Assembly: GCA_029204225.1 (NCBI GenBank)
Contig: MU832648.1
Location: 1-64,000 of the forward strand
Origin: Diphasiastrum complanatum
Taxonomy: Eukaryota; Streptophyta; Lycopodiopsida; Lycopodiales; Lycopodiaceae
Length of the DNA: 64,000 nt
Direction: 5' to 3'
Shown here: positions 56,833 through 64,000 of the stretch, piece by piece
How positions within the stretch are numbered: position 1 is the first letter of the stretch
How the letters are laid out: the number at the start of each line of letters is the position of its first letter
Notes under the pieces: model-generated
The model's database searches: none
What the model was told of the DNA's origin: nothing
The model's input: only the letters and a program-made list of their open reading frames with translations
Translations under genes and position numbers: made by a program

Positions 56833-57439
56833 ATGCCAAAGCATTTCAAACACTATACTTTGGATGATGTAATTATTATATTACCAAAAGCACATCGTGA
56901 ACTTGAAAAACAAGTGTCAGAATTGAAAGATGTTTACGATGGCCCAGCTAGGACGCAGCCTATGAATCTTGCTGAACCAGGAGAACTAGAAAAGATTGTA
57001 CAAGTTGGAGCACAACTCACTCCTGAACAGTTTCAAGAGCTACAAGAATTAATTATTAAGTATCAAGTTTGCTTTGCTTGGACTTGTAAAGATCTCAAAG
57101 GAATTCCGACATCAGTTATTGAGCCTACCATACCCTTGATGTCTGATGCAGTTCCAAAAGTCACAAAATTCTATTGTTGTAATCCTAATGTTACGGATTT
57201 GATAAAGAAAGAGTTACAGATATTGCTTGAAGCCGATTTCATTTATGAGATCGAGCACACTGAATGGGTTTCACCAATTGGCATCATTCCTAAGAAGAAT
57301 GGAAAATTGAGCATTTGTGTGATTCTCAAAGCTTTGAACAAAGTGATGCGAAAGGATCACTTTCCGTTACCTTTTACTGAAAGCATTTTGGATCGCCTTG
57401 CTGGAACGGAAGCTTACAGTTTTTTGGATGGACTTAGTT
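56833..57439 (+). pseudogene. Gypsy reverse transcriptase N-terminal half (element 3)
   Basis: Open from FKHYTLDDVIIILPKA through VCFAWTCKDLKGIP, VPKVTKFYCCNPNVTDLIKK, WVSPIGIIPKKNGKLSICV, KDHFPLPFTESILDRLAGTE and AYSFLDGLS (first catalytic Asp). It is uninterrupted for 200 codons and better kept than in Gypsy 2. The last three codons before the stop at 57448 come from the inserted Copia LTR. Confidence 0.88.
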
Positions 57440-57591
57440 GTGAAGATTAGTAAAATTATATCTTCCTATCTCGAGTTTTGGGGCCTATCTTATTTCCATT
57501 GTATATTTTATTGTTCATAAAGGTATGTGAATTGAGCACATAACCTTCTAGAATAGGTCGTGTTTGAGTTAGGTAGATTCAATCTTGATGT

Positions 57592-57745
57592 CATGCAAAA
57601 GTTTAGATTACATGCAAAGTCATTCAGTATGCATGCAAGCAACATGCAATCAGTGCATGCAACATGCAAAGTAGTTTTCATGATCTACACATGTCTAGGC
57701 AATTTTGAGAGGTGACATGCAGTACATGCAATATCCATGCATGCA
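57592..57745. promoter_or_regulatory. Dense cluster of CATGCA (RY) motifs in LTR U3
   Basis: Ten CATGCA (57592, 57611, 57632, 57643, 57656, 57663, 57716, 57725, 57736, 57740) and three TGCATG (57630, 57654, 57738) in 154 bp. In plants CATGCA is the RY element recognised by B3-domain factors such as ABI3, FUS3, LEC2 and VAL. About 0.1 would be expected by chance. Confidence 0.7.
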
Positions 57746-57979
57746 GTTTTACATGTGGATCCCTGTTAGTTGAGTTAACTAAGTTAAGTGGACTTTCCAT
57801 GCAACTCCACTGTAGGAATTCGAGCCTCTTTGACGTAGGGAAACTTTGGCATATTTTGCCATATTCTGAATATTGAGATTTTGGGGTTTTGGGCTCATTC
57901 TCTCTCTACCCATGTTTTATGAGTAGATTTTCTCTCTCTACCTGAGAGCAGGCTGTTTTTCCCATAGTGAGCACTTAAG

Positions 57980-58291
57980 AACTATTTCTGATATTCATTC
58001 CTCATAGTAAGAAGTTAGTTTTTTCAGTCTGATGTATGCCATTGTGCTCTTGCCTTAGATTTTTCAAGTAATCTGTACCTTGATTAATCTTGTGCAATCA
58101 CAACACCTCATTAAGATCCTGTAAGGTGTGTGGTGAATTATATCTGATATTCATTTCTCATAGTAAGAAGTTAGTTTTTTCAATCTGATGTATGCCATTG
58201 TGCTCTTGCCTTAGATTTTTCAAGTAATCTGTTCATTGATCAATCTTGTGCAATCACAACACCTCATTAAGATCCTGTAAGGTGTGTGGTG
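57980..58291 (+). repeat. 156-bp tandem duplication in Copia 2 LTR
   Basis: Two copies offset by exactly 156 bp (for example TCTGATATTCATT at 57987 and 58143; ACCTCATTAAGATCCTGTAA at 58105 and 58261), with only a handful of differences. Confidence 0.95.
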
Positions 58292-58318
58292 AAGTTCACA
58301 CGTGCTAAAAACTTCACA

Positions 58319-58330
58319 TGGTATCAGAGC
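58319..58330 (+). other. Primer-binding site of Copia 2
   Basis: TGGTATCAGAGC, initiator tRNA-Met type, immediately after the LTR end. Confidence 0.95.
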
Positions 58331-59085
58331 TTCATGCTTTGTAGAGGTGAGGGTGTATACATCAGAACATAAGTGCTTTTGCTTGCAGGAACTCGGATTT
58401 GGGAGAGGAATCCAAACTCGCTGACAAACAAGCCATTTGTGGACCATAAGTGGATCAAATCAAGCCTGATCTGCTCCAGCTAAGCCCTATACGGACAGAG
58501 AGCTCACACATGTGAAATCAGCCCTCTTTGTTTGAGTGCTACTTCTCAAGGAACGATTCAAATTTGATGTACTATAGCTTGTTAGATAGATACTGAAGAC
58601 TAGATTGTGCTGCTCAAGTTTCTAAATCAATTTGATTTATTTTTAGAAGAGTTTTAGGCAATCAGAGAGTTTGGGAGAGTACTCATCTCGTGTGACATGC
58701 CAAAGTGAGCACACATCAGTTCTTTTCACCAATTTCTTCAAATTTTATTATCAATCAAGTAGAATTGGATAAAATTGAGTTTTATGAGGTCTTAGACTTT
58801 TCATTTCACACAAATTATTGTGTTTGAGTTGAAAGTAAGTTCCTAGAGAGTTTATCGGTTCTTTGAAACTCGAGATAGACTTCATACTTGCATGTGCTTC
58901 ATTTCTATGATTGAAGCAAGATCCAAATTCAAGATAGATTGATTTTTTTAGTTGAGAGCTGGATCTCACATTCTGTTGCTAGATTTCATAGGTTGGATCA
59001 ACATTATAAGTGTTAGATCCTAGGTCGCGATAGCAAGCAACATTTTCAACTCCATCTTTGTCATTACTAGAATTTCTCATAGAGA
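58331..59085 (+). other. Leader of Copia 2
   Basis: About 750 bp between PBS and gag, AT-rich, no recognised ORF. Confidence 0.65.
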
Positions 59086-59087
59086 AA

Positions 59088-59610
59088 ATGTCTTCATCTG
59101 GTTCACATTTCTTGGAGCATGGTGACATCTTCCAATTATGCAATGTGGAAGATTAGAATGGAATCATTATTGATTCTACAGGATGTAATGGACATTGTGA
59201 GTGGAGCTGAAGAAGAACATGCAGCACCTAATGAAGTTGCATCATTCAATAAAAGAACCAGAATTGCCTTTCATTTCATAAAAATGAATGTCACAAATGA
59301 AGCGTTAAGAGAGATCAGTACATGCACCACTGCCAAGGAGGCTTGGGACACTCTCAAAACAATCTATGAAATTAAGAATACTTTTACATTGCTTACACTT
59401 AGAAACCAAATCTTTCTAAGTTATCAGGGAGTAGATGAGAGTGCTTCATCTTATGTAATGAGAGTAAAGGATCTTCATCAAGAGTTAGTTGGTATTGGAG
59501 ATGTTGTTAAGAACACTGAACTTGTTCAAGTATTCCTTAATGGACTTAGAGATGAGTATGACAATATTGTGCAAAGTTATGCTGTCAGGGAGGAACTTCC
59601 ATCAACTCAA
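59088..59610 (+). pseudogene. Copia gag (element 2)
   Basis: Gag begins at ATGTCTTCATCTGG (59088). A frameshift near 59118 moves to the frame of 59119-59709, with SNYAMWKIRMESLLIL, HFIKMNVTNEALRE, AWDTLKTIYE, NQIFLSYQGVDES and LVQVFLNGLRDEYDN. It parallels gag residues 18-180 of Copia 1. It breaks off at about 59625, where copy C begins; zinc knuckle, protease and pol are not present. Confidence 0.87.
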
Positions 59611-59640
59611 CCTTCTAGCTTTACCACACTTTTCAAAAGA

Positions 59641-59991
59641 GATAACTCAAATGAGCTTAAAATAACTCTCATAATTTTATCTCTAATTCTAAAATGCGTA
59701 TTGGCCTAATATTGACAATTAACCAAAATATGACTAAACTAGTTGAAATTTTGCACACTCCCTCTTCAACCAGTTTTGGCATATTTTTAACCATACTACT
59801 TTGATCCAACTTTAGAATGATCTCCATCCTAAGTATAGACCTCCTTTCTAAGGTTATAAAGTAGCTTCCATAATTGATATAGAGAATAGTGTCCACTATT
59901 GGATGTTTCACTATTTCTTACATCAATTTTACACATCAAGATATAACTAGAACATGAAGAACCAAATAGAATATAAATGAGATGATTCCTC
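59641..59991 (-). repeat. Copy C of the recombinant Copia relative (LTR/3' end)
   Basis: Matches copy A 6901-7255, including the polypurine tract and LTR start (TGTGCAAAATTT on the minus strand from 59757) and the ILMCKIDVRN-type region. It is cut at 59992 by a sequence beginning TGTCAGAG. It ties the extra-ORF segment to an LTR. Confidence 0.8.
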
Positions 59992-60405
59992 TGTCAGAGA
60001 TTGTGAACTCCTGCAACTTTGTCGCAAAGGTTCCGGAAGGTGACAAAGCGAAATGAAGCAAAATGAAGCGAAGGTCAAACATACCATGAAGATCGAAAGA
60101 AAAGTATTCGAGATTCGGCCCAACGACCAGGTGACGGAATACACTGAAGGAAGACACGAAATGAAGGAAAACAATTCACGCTGCCAATTGGCAACTCCGA
60201 CGAGCGTGGTGTATTGTACTTCACGCTCAACTGAGAGAGATAACGATAATAGAGAATAACTAACTAGCTGATTAGCATTAACTTGTCTTGTAATTCTCTA
60301 ATCAACTATCTTGTACACTCCACACAGTGGAGATAAATACGTATTTTTTAACACGAAAGACAGAACGGAGAGAACGAAAAGAATAGAAGAGAGTAGAGTT
60401 GTGCA
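59992..60405 (+). repeat. Probable LTR of Copia 3
   Basis: Begins TGTCAGAG at the exact break in copy C, has a TATA-like GATAAATACG near 60330 and the palindrome CTCCACACAGTGGAG, and is followed by Copia gag-protease. No second LTR or clear PBS is visible, so the right end is a guess. Confidence 0.45.
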
Positions 60406-60429
60406 TGAAAGTCTGCCAAAAAGCAGAAG

Positions 60430-61125
60430 TACAAAGTGACGACTGTCGCTTCGGTGATGCACCTACAATCAGCTGCAATCTATGCGATGTGATGGCAACC
60501 AATTGGATCAGCATGTTGAGAAGATCAGAACGATCTTCGCTCAACTCGCTGCATCTGGACATGAACACCAGGTCCCAGCACCACAACAATTGATGTACTT
60601 TATGCACTGCATGAAGAAGGGACACTCTGCATACGATTGTAGATTCAATCCGAAAAGAAAAAATAAAGCCGACAAGGGAAATGTTGCAGAGTCATGAAAG
60701 GATGCAGATAAAAGTGAGGAGGACTTCACAATATTCGATGAAGCCTCAACAAGCTACACTGAACAAGACTGCGACGTAGTCCTTGATTCATGAGCATCCT
60801 CACACATCACTTGCAACAAAAGAATCTTGATCGACTTCAAAGAACTAAAAAACAACAGAGTAGTGATTCTAGGCGATGGGAGCTGACACGATGTCAAGGG
60901 CGTCGGAACTCTACAACTACAAACACTATCGGGATAAGCAGAGCTTCCAGGAGCACTCTACATACCCTCATTAAGAAAAGATCTACTATTAGTCTCCAAG
61001 ACGACAGATCTTGGAATACAAGTTCTATTTGATGGCAATGTATGTCGGATGATCGAAAAAACCACAAACAAGTTACTGACAGTTGGATGCATAGAAGGCA
61101 ATCTCTACCAAGCCAAGATGATTAA
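60430..61125 (+). pseudogene. Copia gag C-terminus and protease (element 3)
   Basis: Gag end NQLDQHVEKIRTIFAQLA. Knuckle FMHCMKKGHSAYDC (first Cys lost, Phe-Met-His-Cys). The protease segment reads VVLDS-stop-ASSHITCNK, then GVGTLQL, ALYIPSLRKDLLLVSK and LLTVGCIEGNLYQ. Stops occur at 60696, 60792 and 60894. Sequence is clearly from another Copia lineage than elements 1, 2 and 4. It joins Gypsy RNase H at about 61126. Confidence 0.83.
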
Positions 61126-62127
61126 CAATTCTGCATTTTATACATATCGCCAACCGTTACTTTACTTGGTAAACAGGACGTGCAATATTGGACGTATTGC
61201 AAGATGGTTATTGTTATTGACTGAATTTGACTTTTGAATTGTGGTTCGAAAGGGGAAGCAACATTATCTAGCCGATCACGTTTCGTGAATTGAATCCGCA
61301 CCAGTTAATACTGAAGTGGATGATGAGTTACCAGATGCTGCATTGTTCTATGTAGAAGCAGTACCTGAGTGGGTAGCGGATATTGTTGAGTACCTGATGC
61401 TAGAACAATCGAATGACTCTTTGACAAAAGTACAGAAGAGACCATTGATTCATAAGGCTCAACCTTATCGATTGACTGCAGGACAATTATATCATCGTGG
61501 ATCAGACAATATTCTACGTAGATGTGTTTTCCCTCATGAAATACCAGATTTAATCATGTTTTCACATGATGGCATGGGCGGAGGACACTTCTCTACTGAT
61601 ATTACGGTTCACAAAATTTTGCAATCAGGTTGTTGGTGGCCTACGCTTCATAAGGACACAGAAAATTATATTCAGACATGTGATGTTTGCTAGCGAGCAC
61701 GATGGCCTACTAGACAGAACTATGAACCCTTGCATCCGATTTTATCGCAAGCGCCGTTTGAAAAATGGGGACTAGATTATGTTGGTCCTATTCATCCTGT
61801 CATGCAAGGATCTAAGGCCCGATACATTATCGTAGCAACTGATTATATGACCAAGTGGGTTGAAGCCAAAATTGTCAAAGTTGTTGATGCAAAATCTACG
61901 GCCAAGTTTCTCTATGAAAATATTATTATCAAGTTTGGATGTCCAATTGAAATTGTCAGTGACCGGGATACACACTTTGTTAATCAAATGATAAAGTGTT
62001 TACTGGAAGATTTTTTTGTTATACACAGATTTAGTGCTCCTTACTATCCCAGAGGGAATGGCCAAGCTGAATCTTCCAATAAGATTCTTTGCATTATTAT
62101 GACGAAACCAGTTTTGGTGGGGGATAC
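61126..62127 (+). pseudogene. Gypsy RNase H end and integrase
   Basis: RNase H: TYRQPLLYLVNRTCNIGRIA, where the TDHQ Asp region has become TYRQ, and ADHVS. Integrase zinc finger: SHDGMGGGHFSTDITVHKIL ... CDVC, followed by a TAG at 61691-61693. Core: VATDYMTKWVEA, FGCPIEIVSDRDTHFVNQ and YYPRGNGQAESSNK, so all three acidic residues (Asp, Asp, Glu) are present. The protein stops soon after the glutamate helix and runs into the LTR; the integrase C-terminus is deleted. Confidence 0.88.
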
Positions 62128-62800
62128 TGTTGGAGGGTTTGCGGATCCCAAGACAACCATAACCCTAGGTAATAAGTGAGAGAAATTTGACACCCTGCGT
62201 GTGTAAGTCCCGCTGATCACATAGAGATTTGATTAGTTAAATGTCAATAAAAGGACTTTAGGCCTTTTTTGCGAAACTTTTAATGTCGCAAGGCCTAAAT
62301 GTCAAGTTATTGAATAAAGTTGGGTTTCCCTCCAATTTGGATGGTTCCCACTCTTTTTTAACTTGATTTGAATAATTAGGGAGGTAGAAATGGGCCAATA
62401 GGATTCAGAGGCCAAGGTCCTCCTCTCTACTATAAAAAGAGACCAACTCAAGTTCCTACACATGTCTCATTTCTTCATTTCAATAAAGCAGATTGGTTCT
62501 CTTGTGAAATGAATTGATGAATGTCCTTGCTCTCTATCACTTTTCCTCGATCTCTCATGCTTTATTTGTGTTTTGCTAATTGTTGGATTTGATTATTATT
62601 GGAATTGCATGTTATTATACTTTCTATGAGGGAGAAAGGGAGAGAGAGAAAGAGTAAGCTATCTTGTTGTGGATATAGTGTTAGTGGATGTAGTGTTAAT
62701 GCTTAGGGTTAATGGATGTTAGAGTTAGATGTGAATCTTCCATTCATGCTAAAATCTGAACTATACTATCGCTCTCACGGGAACGAATCTATGCGTGACA
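62128..62800 (+). repeat. 3' LTR of the Gypsy segment
   Basis: Starts TGTTGGAGGG after the purine tract GGTGGGGGA and carries the signature TTTGACACCCTGCGTGTGTAAG. A TATA-like TATAAAAAGA lies at 62431-62440, and GGGAACGAATC occurs near the end, as in the other LTRs of this family. It has no long CT array, unlike the related LTRs. Confidence 0.82.
62431..62440 (+). promoter_or_regulatory. TATA box in Gypsy LTR
   Basis: TATAAAAAGA about 300 bp into the LTR, the best promoter-like element in this LTR family. Confidence 0.5.
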
Positions 62801-62884
62801 ACCTACTTCATCTCTTTGATGCTAGATTGATTAGATCTTGGGTAGCCGGATGACAACGATCTATTATTTGAAAAAAAAAAATTG

Positions 62885-63620
62885 AAGTGTTTGACTCTTT
62901 CAAGAAGTTCGTGGCATTTGTAGAAAGACACACCTCAAAGAAGATTCAGATCATCGGGTCTGATAATGGAGGTTAGTACAAGAGCACAGAATTTTCAAGA
63001 TTCTGCCAAGAACAAGGAATAGAGCATCAATTCACTTGTGCCTACACACCTGAATATAATGGTGTCGCAAAAAGAAGAAATATGACACTAGTCGAAGGAG
63101 CCAGATGCATGATGGAACATGCTCGATTGCTGAGTCAATTTTCGGTTGAGGCAATAGCTGCAGCGGTACACCTACAGAATGGATCAACAATGACAGCCTT
63201 GAAAAACAAAACACTATATGAAATGTGGACGGGTAGGAAGCCTGATCTGTCATACATGCGTGTATTCGAATGTGTAGCACACAAGCACATACCAAAGGAA
63301 CAAAGAAGCAAGCTCGACGGAAAGTCAGAGTAGACATTCATGGTCGCATACTTGAACGGATCACAAGTTTACAGACTCAACAACTCGACCATGAAGAAAG
63401 TTGTGTCAAGTAGAGATGTGAAGTTCGACGAGTCCACATTCCCTGGATTAAAAGAAGAAAAGGGACATGAGACCTTCGCACTGCTACTAATTCAAGAGGG
63501 AGATCAGGGGCAAACATCAAATCAAAATGTTGAGCCTCATACCCCAGAGCAACAAGAAGTCAAAGAACAACCTGCGAAGAAGAAACATTCGAACGACGAC
63601 GAACCAAGCCTAGAAGGTTG
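62885..63620 (+). pseudogene. Copia integrase (element 3)
   Basis: VFDSFKKFVAFVERHTSKKI, GSDNGG (second catalytic Asp), YTPEYNGVAKRRNMTLVEGA (the catalytic Glu of the VAERRN motif is Lys here), LYEMWTGRKPDLSYMRVFEC, and KVVSSRDVKFDEST at the C-terminus. Stops at 62973 and 63331. The start of the core is lost at the Gypsy junction. Confidence 0.87.
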
Positions 63621-64000
63621 ACAAGACAAAGAAGACCTCCAGAACGAGACACTGACAACCTTCAATGGAGCAAAGAAACAGAGTTCGAATACTGCAGCTT
63701 CATTGAAGAGCCAACAACATATCAAGAAGCCATCCAGAGTCCAGAAGGTAAATTTTGGAAGCAGGCGATGTCGGAGGAAATCGAATCAATGAGACAAAAT
63801 GAGGCATGGACAATAGAGCCACTTCCCGAAAACAAAAGGATCATCGACTGCAAATGGGTCTAAAAAAATCAAATCAGATGACACTGTCGGACGATACAAA
63901 GCAAGGCTTGTCGCGAAAGGCTACACACAAAGATACGACGTCGATTACTTCGATACATATTCACCAATGGTGAAAATGACAAGCATTCGACTGCTCCTTG
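63618..64000 (+). pseudogene. Copia reverse transcriptase N-terminus (element 3), runs off the window
   Basis: Frame 63618-63863: RRPPERDTDN, FIEEPTTYQEAIQSPEGKFW and DCKWV. A frameshift at about 63862 then moves to the continuation [39 protein letters not shown], cut by the window end. The catalytic Asp motifs are beyond 64000. Confidence 0.88.

Larger units (their letters stand above)
54797..57439 (+). mobile_element. Ty3/Gypsy element 3, gag to RT
   Basis: Plus-strand gag, protease, linker and N-terminal RT in normal order. RT is cut after AYSFLDGLS, one of its core motifs, by a Copia LTR starting TGTGAAG at 57440. Sequence resembles Gypsy 2 throughout. The missing RNase H-integrase part may be the segment at 61126-62127. 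Confidence 0.88.
57440..58318 (+). repeat. 5' LTR of Copia 2
   Basis: 879 bp bounded by a perfect 7-bp inverted pair, TGTGAAG (57440-57446) and CTTCACA (58312-58318), with the PBS starting at the next base. It interrupts the Gypsy 3 RT frame. The first 225 bp are shared with the LTR piece at 46262-46497. It contains the CATGCA cluster (57592-57745) and a 156-bp tandem duplication (about 57980-58291). The likely 5-bp target sequence is TTAGT at 57435-57439; no second copy is visible because the 3' LTR is missing. Confidence 0.93.
61126..62800 (+). mobile_element. Gypsy RNase H-integrase-LTR segment inside Copia 3
   Basis: Starts mid-RNase H and runs through integrase to an LTR at 62128. Copia 3 sequence lies on both sides (protease/pre-integrase before, integrase after 62885). 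It is either the displaced 3' part of Gypsy 3 or a separate 5'-truncated Gypsy. About 130 codons of Copia 3 are missing across it. Confidence 0.8.

Overview
This window is a stretch of plant nuclear DNA, almost entirely repeat-derived. The evidence is: Ty1/Copia and Ty3/Gypsy pol proteins of plant type; primer-binding sites matching plant initiator tRNA-Met (TGGTATCAGAGC) and the TGGCGCCGTTGCC-type site of Tat/Athila Gypsy elements; a decayed piece of a pseudo-response-regulator (PRR) clock gene with a recognisable intron; and many long (CT)n arrays. I cannot name the species. A large, repeat-rich land-plant genome fits. I see no convincing intact host gene, no rRNA or tRNA gene, and nothing prokaryotic.

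Layout. 0.2-2.8 kb: minus-strand Gypsy pol remnant. 2.8-6.6 kb: low-copy-looking DNA with a possible host exon at 3452-3712. 6.6-9.4 kb: a recombinant Copia relative (copy A), with protease/pre-integrase sequence followed by unrecognised coding sequence in place of integrase and reverse transcriptase. 9.4-14.2 kb: non-coding body of an LTR element whose PBS and LTR end are at 14148-14217. 14.2-21.0 kb: plus-strand Gypsy with decayed gag-pol, an open 198-aa ORF after integrase and a 3' LTR. 21.0-22.2 kb: Copia gag-protease cut by a short LTR. 22.5-25.8 kb: a large imperfect inverted repeat. 26.1-32.0 kb: the best-preserved element, a minus-strand Copia with one in-frame stop and about 2.4% LTR divergence. 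Its 5' LTR is cut by a Gypsy LTR, PBS, leader and gag (32.0-34.7 kb).

34.8-35.8 kb: decayed reverse transcriptase of Penelope/telomerase-like type. 36.5-37.0 kb: degenerate minisatellite. 38.7-39.2 kb: PRR gene fragment. 39.4-41.6 kb: copy B of the recombinant Copia relative. 41.6-44.1 kb: Copia LTR, PBS, a 79-bp tandem array and RT pieces in both orientations. 46.3-46.5 kb: Copia LTR piece. 48.4 kb: short tRNA-derived SINE-like insertion with a 13-bp target-site duplication. 50.0-51.5 kb: Copia integrase and LINE RT remnants. 53.5-64.0 kb: nested block in which a Gypsy RT is interrupted by a Copia LTR element (57440 onward), and another Copia is interrupted by Gypsy RNase H-integrase plus LTR.

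The genes here do not form a pathway; they are the gag, protease, integrase, RT and RNase H modules of retroelements, mostly dead. The parts most worth a second look are the shared extra coding region of copies A and B, the post-integrase ORF of Gypsy 2, the PRR fragment, the Penelope-like RT, the CATGCA-dense LTR and the tandem GC hairpins in a Gypsy leader.
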